Shown piece after piece: positions 18,237-26,369 of a stretch of 64,000 nucleotides of DNA. Each line of letters starts with the position of its first letter. Positions within the stretch are counted from its first letter, which is position 1. This stretch comes from CAYYMD01 sp964472875. Lineage in GTDB: Bacteria; Planctomycetota; Phycisphaerae; SM23-33. Under the pieces are notes generated by a model. That model did no database searches. It worked only from the letters and a program-made list of their open reading frames with translations, and was not told the origin of the DNA. The position numbers were made by a program, and so were the translations under genes. The DNA lies in contig CAYYMD010000007.1 of the NCBI GenBank assembly GCA_964472875.1, positions 4,313 to 68,312 of the forward strand. The letters are read 5' to 3'.

Positions 18237-18945
18237 CGTGCCCTGGCGGGACAAATAAAACATCGTCGGTGGTTTCCGTGGCCGTGAGCACCTTACTCAA
18301 CAGTGTCACGTCGCCCGGCAGTTCGGCGTATTCCAGGTCGAAATCCTCCGCCATCCTGCGGGCGTGGTCGGCGTAGCGGTCCTTTCCCTCCAGTCCGGTG
18401 TCGATGAACGCCACGCGCGAGTAGTTGCGCTTCCAGCTGTCGAGGAAATACCGGATGGCCTGGGCGTTCTCCCGGCCGTATTTCTCGGCCAGGGCTTCCT
18501 CGCTGTATTGCGGCCAGGGTTCTCCCAGATGTCCGGCGAAGGCGTTGGGGCCGTTCGGGTCGGACTCTTCGTTCACCCATCCGCCGGTAATGTAGTACGT
18601 CCCCGGGCAGCGATCGAACTGGCGCCTGTAGGCCGCGTCGGAGCCGAGGAACAGTGAAATGCAGTCGTGCACGCGGGGAATCGCCAGCGGCACCGAGCGG
18701 GCGCGGACGCCGATAGTGCCCCGCCCGCACACGCCGTAGCCAACTGCTATCAGATCCGGCGCATCGTCGGCCGTGGCCTCGTCAATCGCCTTCTGCAGAC
18801 GCGTCCGCAGCACATTCGGCTCGTTGTGCAGGCCGTGAGGGAGGTATTCGGGCGTAATTTCGATGCCGAGCCGCCCTGCCACTACATCCATATCCTTCGC
18901 CAGCGAACGGCACGCAATAACTTTTACTTTTTTGTCCCCGGCCAT
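18184..18945 (-). CDS. DUF1638 family protein
   Basis: Conserved protein of unknown function, 253 residues from the ATG at 18945. This start is taken because AGGAG lies 7 bases upstream; a longer frame reaches 18996. The features VKVIACRSLAKD, GYGVCGRGTIG, RVHDCISLFLGS and YYITGGW match the pattern I associate with DUF1638, a cytosolic family often found in anaerobes and near corrinoid methyltransferase genes; no such gene is here. Conserved Cys residues (CR, GVCG, HDC) might bind metal. The C-terminus overlaps the antiporter gene on the other strand by 53 bases. Confidence 0.75.
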   Translation of the reverse strand: MAGDKKVKVIACRSLAKDMDVVAGRLGIEITPEYLPHGLHNEPNVLRTRLQKAIDEATADDAPDLIAVGYGVCGRGTIGVRARSVPLAIPRVHDCISLFLGSDAAYRRQFDRCPGTYYITGGWVNEESDPNGPNAFAGHLGEPWPQYSEEALAEKYGRENAQAIRYFLDSWKRNYSRVAFIDTGLEGKDRYADHARRMAEDFDLEYAELPGDVTLLSKVLTATETTDDVLFVPPGHVIAHDAAGKRLTAAACE

Positions 18946-19034
18946 GGGTTTCTCCTGTAAGCCCCCCTTTGTAGGGTAAAACCCTGATTCCGACACAGGG
19001 CGAACCGTCTACATTATAGCACATCCGCATGTAA

Positions 19035-19175
19035 AATCTAAATTCCGGCCTGGGCCATATTGCCGTCGTCAGTCCCGAGGATAGTAATGCGCTGGCCGGA
19101 CTGCTTGAACGCCGGGCGGTGAACAAACGTATAAAACTTGAAGTGAGCCGCATGGAACAGGTCGCCACGGCCTGA
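19035..19175 (+). pseudogene. C-terminal remnant of a lost gene, possibly a CBS-type channel tail
   Basis: An open frame without start codon, bounded by TAA at 19032-19034 and TGA at 19173-19175, reads GLGHIAVVSPEDSNALAGLL and continues with ERRAVNKRIKLEVSRMEQ. This looks protein-like rather than random. A hydrophobic GHIAVVSPED followed by a charged helix is like the end of a CBS domain in chloride-channel or exchanger proteins, but the piece is too short to assign. It sits upstream of the DUF190/CrcB pair, facing it. Confidence 0.3.
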
Positions 19176-19198
19176 GGATTTTGGAAAACTACGGCCGT

Positions 19199-19540
19199 TT
19201 AAGCGGAGCTGTCGTGACGGTAGGCGGTTATGTGGACCTTTTCGGTGGTTATCATGCCCTCGGTGACCATTTCGTCCAGGGCGGGCAGAATATTGGCGAT
19301 GCGGTCGGGCTTGTCGACGATTTCGACCACGATGGGCATGTCTTCGGAAAGGCGCATGATTTTGGCGGTGTGCATCCTGCTGTCGGCGCCGAAACCCATC
19401 ACGCCGCGCAGGACAGTCGCCCCCGCCAGGCCTTCACTGCGGGCCTTGGCGACTATGGCCTCGTAAAGCGGCTTTCCGCCCCAGCGGTCGCTCTCGCCGA
19501 TAAAAATCCGCAGCAGTTGTCCTTCGCCTTCGATTTTCAT
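19199..19540 (-). CDS. DUF190 domain protein, CrcB partner
   Basis: Small cytosolic protein of 113 residues matching DUF190 (LRIFIGESDRWGGKPLYEAI, GATVLRGVMGFGADS, PIVVEIVDKPDRI). It has a PII-like ferredoxin fold by family knowledge. It starts 10 bases after crcB with an AAGGAG site. DUF190 genes very often accompany crcB and are thought to act with fluoride export, but the role is not settled. Confidence 0.88.
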   Translation of the reverse strand: MKIEGEGQLLRIFIGESDRWGGKPLYEAIVAKARSEGLAGATVLRGVMGFGADSRMHTAKIMRLSEDMPIVVEIVDKPDRIANILPALDEMVTEGMITTEKVHITAYRHDSSA

Positions 19541-19550
19541 ATCAATCTCC

Positions 19551-19931
19551 TTAAATACCCGCCGCCTTCGCTATCAGTCGACCCAGTATAACCGCCATCA
19601 GGCCAAGCAATATGTTCCCTCCCATGTTCCATATGGCCGGGCCGAACTCCCCGTCGCCCAGCAGTTCCACGGTCTCGTATCCGAACGTGGAAAATGTCGT
19701 GAACGAGCCCAGCAGGCCTATCATCAAAAACAGGCGGGCATGGCTGCTAAGCAGAGGCCGGTCGGTCACAAACGTCATGGCCATACCTATGGCCAGACAA
19801 CCCAGAACATTTACCACCAGCGTGCCGGCGGGAAAAGTACCTCCCCCCAGACGCTGAGCAGCGCCGGAAAGCAGATATCGGCACACGGCGCCTATGAAAC
19901 CTCCCACGCCGACTATCAGTATTTTGACCAT
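19551..19931 (-). CDS. crcB: Fluoride exporter CrcB/Fluc
   Basis: Four-helix membrane protein of 126 residues that forms a dual-topology dimeric fluoride channel. The N-terminus GVGGFIGAVCRYLLSG, the central GTLVVNVLGCLAIG and the LLGSFTTFSTFGYE motif are the family hallmarks, including the Asn and Phe residues that line the pore and the Thr/Ser-rich TTFSTF turn. Followed by the DUF190 gene. I looked for a fluoride riboswitch upstream (to 20040) and did not find its conserved core. Confidence 0.93.
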   Translation of the reverse strand: MVKILIVGVGGFIGAVCRYLLSGAAQRLGGGTFPAGTLVVNVLGCLAIGMAMTFVTDRPLLSSHARLFLMIGLLGSFTTFSTFGYETVELLGDGEFGPAIWNMGGNILLGLMAVILGRLIAKAAGI

Positions 19932-20426
19932 AAAATCATTCCCGCAGTTAATGTCGTTTTCATTCGGCCGTATCCTACATAAGATTCGTTGGTCCGGCCA
20001 GTGGAGCCGGCGGCACGTTACAAAGAAATACGGTATCCGAATAATACTTTAACACAATATCCGGCTCACCGGCCCTACATATGATTAATACCCTTCCTTT
20101 TTCAGTCGGCAATCCCGGTTTATCTGAACCGCCTCTACGCCTATCCGCAGTATGGGGCTTCCGCCTCTGAAACGAACACAGGTAAGACGCCTGTTTCACA
20201 GAAAAATGCGCGCGGTAGTGCGGGGAGATCCGCAGCCGAGCGAATAAAAATAAAATATTTCAAAAAAACAGTCCCGAGGTCTAAATTTCTGCCGGCAAAG
20301 ACTATAGGTAAATCTAATGGCCGTTTTGGAGGGTCCCGCAGCGCCAACACGTTCGAATTGTACCCAAACGGCAGAGCTACCACAAACAGCGCGGCGGCGT
20401 TCCCACGCCGCCTACGCCGGTTCATA
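19932..20426. other. Intergenic region, no gene recognised
   Basis: About 495 bases between the crcB start and the end of the zinc-ribbon gene. Short frames on both strands have no convincing start, codon pattern or homology. It contains the palindrome at 20393-20412 and otherwise nothing I can name. Confidence 0.6.
20393..20412 (-). repeat. GC-rich hairpin, possible terminator and repeat-family member
   Basis: Perfect 8-base-pair stem GGCGGCGT / ACGCCGCC with loop TCCC. On the minus strand it follows the stop of the gene at 20427 by 14 bases, so it could end that operon, though a clear T-run is lacking. The minus-strand sequence around it resembles the right arm of the repeat at 23680-23766. 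Confidence 0.4.
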
Positions 20427-20930
20427 TCACTCTTTCAATTCTTCCCGCAAACGGTTCAGAAACCCTTTGAGAACCTTGTCCGGAATTTTCTTTAGTGCGG
20501 GCTCTTCGACCTTTTCATTGGCGAAATCATCCACCGCCTGCACGCCGGTGTGGCCGAATTTTTTTAATTTCTCCACGTGCGTCTCGGCTCGCTCGAGATT
20601 GCTGGCGGCCATGTCCAGGCAGTAGTTCACCACGAAATGGTGCAAATCCTCCGGGCCGAGGTCTTCCTTGTGCTCCAGCGGCGTCTGCTCGCCCTTGCCC
20701 GACTCGGCCAGAAGTTCCTTCTCCTGCTGCAGCAGCGACTTTGATTTTTCTTCCAGCTCCTTCTCTTCGCGCTCGTCAATCGGCGCCAGGGGTATGTCCT
20801 CCTCGGCCGCCTGCGGGGAGGCAATGTAATTGCTCTGCTTGCAGTAAGGGCACTTGCCCCGCCTGCCCGCGGCCGAGTCCGGGGCGGTTACCTCTTTGCC
20901 GCAATGTTCGCACCTGAACTTTATGCCCAT
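20427..20930 (-). CDS. Zinc-ribbon and coiled-coil protein of unknown function
   Basis: 167 residues from the ATG at 20930, which directly follows the yjbQ stop codon. The N-terminus has a zinc ribbon (CEHC...CPYC) of the kind frequent at the start of planctomycete proteins. Residues about 45-90 are a highly charged Glu/Lys helix (EEKELEEKSKSLLQQEKELL), followed by a helical C-terminal domain containing a conserved-looking HHFVVNYCLDMAASNLERAE. Probably cytosolic. Last gene of a four-gene minus-strand operon. No function assigned. Confidence 0.75.
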   Translation of the reverse strand: MGIKFRCEHCGKEVTAPDSAAGRRGKCPYCKQSNYIASPQAAEEDIPLAPIDEREEKELEEKSKSLLQQEKELLAESGKGEQTPLEHKEDLGPEDLHHFVVNYCLDMAASNLERAETHVEKLKKFGHTGVQAVDDFANEKVEEPALKKIPDKVLKGFLNRLREELKE

Positions 20931-20932
20931 GT

Positions 20933-21346
20933 TCACTCGCCCATGGCCTTGATGATGAGGCGCTTTCGCCTCTGGCCGTCGAACTCCGCATAGTATACCT
21001 GCTGCCACGGCCCCAGGTCCAGCCGCCCGTCCGTTATCGGTACGATGACCTCGTGGTGCACCAGCAGGTTCTTGAGGTGCGAGTCACCATTGGTCTCTCC
21101 CGTGCGGTGGTGGCGGTAGTCGTCGCGGTACGGGGCGAGATTCTCCAGCCACTCGTCGATGTCGGCGATGAGGCCGCTCTCGGCGTCGTTTACGTAAACG
21201 CCTGCGGTTATGTGCATCGCTGAGACGAGCACCATGCCCTCGTTTATGCCGGATTCGGCGACCACTTCCTCCACCTTGTCGGTGATGTTGATGTACTCGC
21301 GGTGCTTTTTGGTGTTGAACGTCAGGTATTCTGTCTTGAATTTCAT
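20933..21346 (-). CDS. yjbQ: YjbQ / UPF0047 family protein
   Basis: 137 residues, a compact beta-alpha fold protein of the YjbQ family, some members of which have weak thiamine-phosphate synthase activity. Typical motifs: GMVLVSAMHITAGVYVNDAE, ENLAPY...YRHHRTGETNGDSHLKN and GPWQQVYYAEFDGQRRK. The conserved His and Asp residues probably bind a metal. The start ATG overlaps the stop of the upstream membrane-protein gene by 4 bases (ATGA). Confidence 0.92.
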   Translation of the reverse strand: MKFKTEYLTFNTKKHREYINITDKVEEVVAESGINEGMVLVSAMHITAGVYVNDAESGLIADIDEWLENLAPYRDDYRHHRTGETNGDSHLKNLLVHHEVIVPITDGRLDLGPWQQVYYAEFDGQRRKRLIIKAMGE

Positions 21347-21549
21347 TTTTTCGCCTTTCTGCTTCCGGGTGTTCGCTTCGTGATAAGAAAATACAGCACG
21401 ACTATCAGCGCCAAAAAAAGTATTCCCACGCGCTTGCCCAGGCCGAACCAGAACTTGAACATCGGCCCCAGGAACGACAGCGCCACCAGCAGAACCACGA
21501 CGCCGATGAGGATGAGCCAGCCGCGCATTGATTTATTTGTCTTACTCAT
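21343..21549 (-). CDS. Small membrane protein with two helices
   Basis: 68 residues: a basic N-terminus, two hydrophobic segments (about 10-28 and 40-57) and a basic tail TKRTPGSRKAKK. The ATG at 21549 has GGAAAGG upstream, and the gene overlaps yjbQ by 4 bases, which supports a real gene. Function unknown. Confidence 0.7.
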   Translation of the reverse strand: MSKTNKSMRGWLILIGVVVLLVALSFLGPMFKFWFGLGKRVGILFLALIVVLYFLITKRTPGSRKAKK

Positions 21550-21567
21550 AGGGGCCTTTCCATACGG

Positions 21568-21750
21568 CTACGTCCGCCGCATTATCGAGCCGATGACGAA
21601 CATGATTATTCCCGCCAGCACCAGCCCCCCGGCCACGGCGAAAGCCAGTTCCACCAGCACCTTCAGTATGAACACCATCAGGCCGAGGAATATCAGGCCG
21701 CCGCCGGCGGCCAGCAGCATGTTACCTTTCATCATGCGTCGCGGGTCCAT
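21568..21750 (-). CDS. Small membrane protein with two helices
   Basis: 60 residues from the ATG at 21750 (MDPRRMMKGNML), which has a perfect AAGGAG 6 bases upstream; a longer frame to 21801 is rejected. Two hydrophobic segments, Gly-rich in the first (AAGGGLIFLGLMVF). First gene of the operon leading to yjbQ. Function unknown; it resembles the preceding small protein in layout but not clearly in sequence. Confidence 0.7.
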   Translation of the reverse strand: MDPRRMMKGNMLLAAGGGLIFLGLMVFILKVLVELAFAVAGGLVLAGIIMFVIGSIMRRT

Positions 21751-21858
21751 AGCGTCTCCTTCAGCGTTATGCGTTCGGGCGAACGGTTCGCCCACATTCA
21801 TGATAACGGTACGGAAATATTCGGCAACCCTGCGTCCCGCTGTTATTATGGAGAAAGG

Positions 21859-23649
21859 ATGAGAAATTTATCGAAACAGATAAGCGATCAGCTGCTGCCC
21901 CGCATCTCGCGGCCGGGGCAGTACGTCGGCCTGGAACTAAACTCGCGGTGGTGCGGCGTGGACCTCGAGCGGCTGGACGCCCCGCCGGAGGTGACGGTGG
22001 CGCTGGCGTTTCCGGACACCTACCGCATCGGCATAAGCCACCTGGGCGGCCGGATACTCTACCAGGTGCTGAACGACACGGCCGGCGTGCTGTGCGACAG
22101 GACATACTGCCCCATGCCGGACGCCGAGCGGGTTATGCGCGAGCGGGAGGTGCCGCTTTTCGCATGGGAAACGCGGCGGGCCGTGGCCGACTTTGACGTG
22201 GTGGGCTTCTCGCTGCCGCACGAAATCTGCGTAACTAATGTGCTGACCATGCTGGATTTGGCCGGCATCCCACTGCACGCGGCCAAGCGCGGCCGCGATT
22301 GCCCCATAATCGTCGCAGGCGACGCACTGGCCGACAACCCCGAGCCGATGGCCGATTTCGTGGACATCTTCCTGCCCGGCGACGGCGAGGCGGCCACGGG
22401 CGAACTGGTGAAGCTCGTCAAAAAAATGAAACGCCGCGGCGCCGAGCGGGAGGAAATGATTCTCGAGGCGGCCCGGACGATGCCCTCGGCCTACGCGCCG
22501 CGATTTTACGAGCCAAGATACACCGATAAGGGCGAATTCGCCGGCCTCGAGCCGCTGCGCGAAGACGTGCCGGCCGTAATTAACCGGGCCAGGGTGGACA
22601 AACTTTCCGACTCCCCCGCCATCACGCGGCCGCTTGTGCCGCTGGCCGATGCGGTGCACCACCGCCTGTCGGTGGAGATTATGCGCGGCTGCCCAAACGG
22701 CTGCCGGTTCTGCCAGGCCGGCTACGCCCGACTGCCGCTGCGCCACCGCCGCCCCGAGGAGATAATCGCGACATCCCGCGCCGCGCTGGCCTCCAGCGGC
22801 TGGCGGGAAGTGTCGCTGCTGAGTCTATCCAGCAGCGATTACCCGCGGCTGGATGAATTAATCAGTAGCATGAACGACGAACTCGGCGACGAGCACATAT
22901 CGGTCTCGCTGCCGTCGCTGCGGGTAAACGAGCAGTTGCGTCACCTGCCGAAACTCACCTCGAAGGTCCGCAAGGGCGCCGTCACAATCGCCGCCGAGGC
23001 CGGCTCCGAACGCCTCCGCGAGGCGCTCGGCAAAAACATCACCGAGGAAGACATGCTGGCCGGCGTCACGGCCGCTTACCGCGCCGGGTGGGGGCGCGTG
23101 AAGGTCTACTTCATGTGCGGCCTGCCGGGCGAGACGGATGAGGATGTGGATGCAATTTTCCACTTGTGCAAACGGCTCTCGGACGCCAGGCGCGACGTCG
23201 ACGGCCATCGCGGCAACATGAACGCGGCCGTGTCGTGGTTCGTGCCGAAGCCGCACACGCCCATGCAGTGGTGCCCCATGCGGGATATGGAATATTACTT
23301 CGCCGTGCGACGGCGGCTGCGCGAACTTTCGCGCCGCTCGCCGGTGAACTTCAAATTCCATTGGATAGAGCGGAGCATCCTGGAGGGCGTAATCGCCCGC
23401 GGCGACCGGCGCATCGGCCGGGCCGTCGAGGCCGCTTGGCGCAAGGGCGCACGCCTGGATTCGTGGGATGAGCATTTCGATTACACGCTGTGGCAAGAGG
23501 CGTTCGCCCGGGCCGGCGTTGACCCCGCGGCCGTCACACAGCGCCAAATCCCCCTCGACGCCCCCCTGCCCTGGGACCATATCAAGTGCTTTAGGAACAA
23601 AGATTTCCTGAAAAAAGAATATCGGAAGTTGCAGGCGGTCTATAAGTAA
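21859..23649 (+). CDS. Radical SAM protein with B12-binding-type N-domain (TIGR03960-like)
   Basis: 596 residues from the ATG at 21859 (GGAG just upstream). The N-terminal part (about 35-210) is a cobalamin-binding-like Rossmann domain (VALAFPDTYRIGISHLGGRIL, GFSLPHEICVTNVLTMLDLA). The radical SAM core follows with C278, C282 and C285 (MRGCPNGCRFC), then a SAM-pocket GLPGETDED motif. This matches the family usually found with a TIGR03936 partner near rng/ribosomal protein genes, probably an RNA- or translation-linked methylthio- or methyltransferase. No partner gene is here. Exact reaction unknown. Confidence 0.85.
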   Translation: MRNLSKQISDQLLPRISRPGQYVGLELNSRWCGVDLERLDAPPEVTVALAFPDTYRIGISHLGGRILYQVLNDTAGVLCDRTYCPMPDAERVMREREVPLFAWETRRAVADFDVVGFSLPHEICVTNVLTMLDLAGIPLHAAKRGRDCPIIVAGDALADNPEPMADFVDIFLPGDGEAATGELVKLVKKMKRRGAEREEMILEAARTMPSAYAPRFYEPRYTDKGEFAGLEPLREDVPAVINRARVDKLSDSPAITRPLVPLADAVHHRLSVEIMRGCPNGCRFCQAGYARLPLRHRRPEEIIATSRAALASSGWREVSLLSLSSSDYPRLDELISSMNDELGDEHISVSLPSLRVNEQLRHLPKLTSKVRKGAVTIAAEAGSERLREALGKNITEEDMLAGVTAAYRAGWGRVKVYFMCGLPGETDEDVDAIFHLCKRLSDARRDVDGHRGNMNAAVSWFVPKPHTPMQWCPMRDMEYYFAVRRRLRELSRRSPVNFKFHWIERSILEGVIARGDRRIGRAVEAAWRKGARLDSWDEHFDYTLWQEAFARAGVDPAAVTQRQIPLDAPLPWDHIKCFRNKDFLKKEYRKLQAVYK

Positions 23650-23679
23650 GGAATTTTATACTGTGCGGCAACCTTCCAA

Positions 23680-23766
23680 CTAATGGCGCGGTGACGTTCC
23701 TACGCCACCGCGACTTTTTGACGGCACATTAAACGCGGCGGTGTAGGAAAGCCGCTGCGCCATTGG
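23680..23766. repeat. Long imperfect inverted repeat
   Basis: Arms of about 33 bases (23680-23712 and 23734-23766) pair with few mismatches around a loop of about 21 bases; the outer ends are TAATGGCGC / GCGCCATTGG. It lies between the convergent ends of the radical SAM gene and carA, a common site for REP- or MITE-like palindromes and for bidirectional termination. Confidence 0.6.
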
Positions 23767-23807
23767 TCTTAATATAGTACTTCTGTTTACTCTGTGCCCT
23801 CTGCGGT

Positions 23808-25010
23808 TTATTTGTTTTCTCCGGCATGCGCGAGTCGTTCCTGTGCGGCGTGCATGTGCTCGGCCGTGGGGGCCTTTTGCATTTCCATCATGTCGGCGAA
23901 GCAGTCAAACAGATACGTCGCGTCGTGCGGGCCGGGCGAGGCCTCGGGGTGATACTGCACGCTGAACAGACACTTGTCGTGATGTGAATATCCCTCGATG
24001 GTCTGGTCGTTAAGGTTGATGTGCGTAACCTCTGCGCCGGCTGAGCGGAGTGATTTTTCTTCCACGGCAAAGCCGTGATTCTGCGAGGTAATCTCCACTT
24101 TGCCGGTGGCCTGGTTGCGGACGGGGTGGTTCGCACCGTGATGGCCGAACTTCAGTTTGAATGTCTCCGCGCCCAGCGCCAGCGCGAGCAACTGGTGCCC
24201 CAGGCAGATGCCGAATATAGGCGTCTTACCGGCCAGTTCGGCCAGCGTTTTAATCGTGTATGAAACCGCGGCCGGGTCACCCGGGCCGTTGGATATAAAC
24301 ACACCCTCGGGCTTGTGCTCGAGTATTTCATCGGCCGAGGCGGTGGCCGGAACAACCGTCACCTCGCAGCCGGATTCGACCAGGTTTCGCAGAATGTTCA
24401 TCTTCGCCCCGCAGTCGATTGCGACCACACGATGTATCTTTCCGCCGCGCGGGCGGCTTTGCTGCGCGAAAGGCCCGGCGTAGCCGTCTTTCCAGTCGTA
24501 CGGACGGGCGGGGACAACCTTTTTTACCAAATCCTGCCCCGCCATGGACGGCAATTGCCGCGCCCTGTCGAGCAGTTCGGCCTCGTCGAGTATCTCGCTG
24601 CTGATAACGCCGTTCATCGCCCCCGCCAGGCGGATGTGCCTCGTAATCGCCCGCGTGTCCACGCCGGTTATGCCGACCACGCCGGCCGAGCGGAGATACT
24701 CCTCCAGCGTGCTGCGGCTGCGGAAGTTGCTGGCCACGGGCGACAGTTCCTTCACCACGAAGCCGCTGACCTGGACCTTCGTATCGTGCGACTCGACGTC
24801 CTCGACGTTGACGCCGTAGTTGCCCATCAGCGGGTAGGTCATGGTGACGATCTGCCCGCAGTAAGACGGGTCGGTCAGAACCTCCTGGTAGCCGGCCATG
24901 GCCGTGTTGAAAACTACTTCGCCGCCGGCGGTGGCCTCGGCGCCGAAACTACTGCCGGTGAACACCAGCCCGTTTTCGAGTACGAGTTTGCAGGGTTTTG
25001 GAGATTGCAT
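23808..25010 (-). CDS. carA: Carbamoyl-phosphate synthase small (glutaminase) subunit
   Basis: Releases ammonia from glutamine for CarB; shared by pyrimidine and arginine synthesis. 400 residues from the ATG at 25010 (MQSPKPCKLVLENG), which places the family start LVLENGLVFTG correctly; the frame upstream to 25091 overlaps hicA and is not family-like. The CPSase_sm domain is followed by a class I glutaminase with the nucleophile Cys269 in GICLGHQ and the C-terminal HPEASPGPHD motif. It lies 46 bases downstream of hicA on the same strand and is separated from carB by 2.4 kb. Confidence 0.95.
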   Translation of the reverse strand: MQSPKPCKLVLENGLVFTGSSFGAEATAGGEVVFNTAMAGYQEVLTDPSYCGQIVTMTYPLMGNYGVNVEDVESHDTKVQVSGFVVKELSPVASNFRSRSTLEEYLRSAGVVGITGVDTRAITRHIRLAGAMNGVISSEILDEAELLDRARQLPSMAGQDLVKKVVPARPYDWKDGYAGPFAQQSRPRGGKIHRVVAIDCGAKMNILRNLVESGCEVTVVPATASADEILEHKPEGVFISNGPGDPAAVSYTIKTLAELAGKTPIFGICLGHQLLALALGAETFKLKFGHHGANHPVRNQATGKVEITSQNHGFAVEEKSLRSAGAEVTHINLNDQTIEGYSHHDKCLFSVQYHPEASPGPHDATYLFDCFADMMEMQKAPTAEHMHAAQERLAHAGENK

Positions 25011-25056
25011 TTTATATTTCATATACCATGGAATCACACGCCAATTCCATACGGCT

Positions 25057-25299
25057 TTATTCCTTTCCATGATAGGCCCGAAGGAATTCATCCCTTGAGA
25101 TACCCGCCTGGGTGCATATTGCTCGCAATGTAGAGCCCTTAATTTTTCGATGAGCAGGCATGGTCAGGGGAGTTGTTCCACTGTCGGCGTCTTGCCGACG
25201 CATCTGAATATGCCGCTGCTGGCGCACCAGTTCAAAACCAAGTCTTTCCAGTGCCCGAATAACCTTTCGCTTTGGCGCATCCCGTGGGAACTTTCCCAT
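25057..25299 (-). CDS. hicA: HicA-type mRNA interferase toxin
   Basis: 80 residues, dsRBD-like HicA fold. The pattern RALERLGFELVRQQRHIQMRR contains the catalytic His30, and the second half (PLTMPAHRKIKGSTLRAICTQAGIS) is the usual HicA C-terminus. The start overlaps the stop of the antitoxin gene (TGATG), so the pair is translationally coupled. Followed by carA, with which it may be cotranscribed. Confidence 0.85.
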   Translation of the reverse strand: MGKFPRDAPKRKVIRALERLGFELVRQQRHIQMRRQDADSGTTPLTMPAHRKIKGSTLRAICTQAGISRDEFLRAYHGKE

Positions 25300-25547
25300 C
25301 AGAAGACGACCTCCGCTTCGGCTATGAACGCCTCGATTGCCGGCTTGTCGGGCAGAAGACTTTCCGGGCCGAACTCCCGCAGATGCGCTCGAATGGCTGA
25401 GGTTACATCGTTCAGGGCATCTTCGTATGTATCTCCCTGTCCGACGACCACGCCCCTGGTCCCGAGCGGATAAGCGACATAGCCATCCTCGGCGCGTTCA
25501 ATGACGACTTTAATGTGGGTGATCTTATCCTTCTCTGCTGTCTTCAT
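25299..25547 (-). CDS. hicB: HicB-type antitoxin
   Basis: 82 residues from the ATG at 25547, preceded by AAGGA. The partial RNase H-like fold is recognised from VIERAEDGYVAYPLGTRGVVVGQGDTYEDALNDVTSAIRAHL. No DNA-binding C-terminal domain (HTH or RHH) is present, so operon autoregulation would be by another means. The antitoxin gene precedes the toxin gene, opposite to the original hicAB order but common. Confidence 0.85.
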   Translation of the reverse strand: MKTAEKDKITHIKVVIERAEDGYVAYPLGTRGVVVGQGDTYEDALNDVTSAIRAHLREFGPESLLPDKPAIEAFIAEAEVVF

Positions 25548-25711
25548 GATAATCCTTTGTTGTGAATCTATAAAATTCACGTTTAGAGTATAATTATCAT
25601 ATCATGACACATATGTATGGTAAAGACTTCGGGCCAAAATCCCCTTGGCGCAGCCGGCCTGGTAGGTTATTAATTCCTCCTCGTTAAACAAAATTACAGG
25701 AGAAAAGCGTA

Positions 25712-26323
25712 ATGACTACAGCAGGCGTTATTGACGGCTGGAGACATACAAGATCGAGATTATTTCAAAGGCGCGACGCCATGGCCCTGCCGGGTCGGCT
25801 GGCGCTGGCGTTCGGCATGGCTTGTTTGACCGGGCTCGCCGCACAGGTTCGCATTCCGCTGGGCTTCACGCCGGTGCCGATTACCGGACAGGTGTTCGCC
25901 GTGCTGCTGGCGGGCATTCTGGCCGGAAGCGGCTGGGGCGCCGTCAGCCAGGTTATCTACGTGGGCCTCGGCGCGGCCGGCGTGCCATGGTTCAGCGGGT
26001 GGACGGCAGGCCTGCAGGTTACCACTGCCGGGTACCTGACCGGTTTCATACCTGCGGCGTGGCTTATCGGTTGGCTTACCCAGCAGCACATCAATATGCG
26101 CGGCCTTCCCGGCCAGACTTTGCTGATGCTGGCCGGCGTAGGAGTGATTTATTTTTGCGGCGCGTTATACTTCGCTGCCGTGTTGGGCACGGGACTGTGG
26201 GCGACGTTGGTGGGCGCTGTGCTGCCGTTTATTCCGCTCGATATCGCCAAGGCGCTGGCGGCCGCGGCGATTGCTTCGACACTGCTGCCCAAAGAGAACG
26301 GCAAAAATAGAAACGAGGGATAA
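25712..26323 (+). CDS. bioY: Biotin transporter BioY
   Basis: ECF-type substrate-binding membrane protein of 203 residues with about six helices. The RIPLGFTPVPITGQVFAVLLAG motif and the GLGAAGVPWFSGW segment identify BioY. The ATG follows an AGGAG site. No bioM or bioN energising subunits are adjacent, so it either works alone or shares a general ECF module. The approximately 25-residue hydrophilic N-terminus is a bit longer than usual. I found no clear BirA operator upstream. Confidence 0.93.
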   Translation: MTTAGVIDGWRHTRSRLFQRRDAMALPGRLALAFGMACLTGLAAQVRIPLGFTPVPITGQVFAVLLAGILAGSGWGAVSQVIYVGLGAAGVPWFSGWTAGLQVTTAGYLTGFIPAAWLIGWLTQQHINMRGLPGQTLLMLAGVGVIYFCGALYFAAVLGTGLWATLVGAVLPFIPLDIAKALAAAAIASTLLPKENGKNRNEG

Positions 26324-26369
26324 ACAGGCCATCGTTGACCGCCGGCGGGCGTCGGCGTAGTATGTTTTT

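Noticed and set aside
19932..20040. Possible fluoride riboswitch before crcB
   Set aside because: The conserved core of the crcB motif (GATGGC-like strand and CTGATGRC-like strand) is not present on the minus strand.
20345..20375. GTTCGAATT resembling a tRNA T-loop
   Set aside because: No acceptor, D or anticodon stems can be drawn around it.
25660..25711. Possible BirA operator before bioY (GGTTATTAAT...GTTAAACAAAA)
   Set aside because: The two halves do not form the symmetric TTGTNAAC/GTTNACAA pattern with proper spacing.
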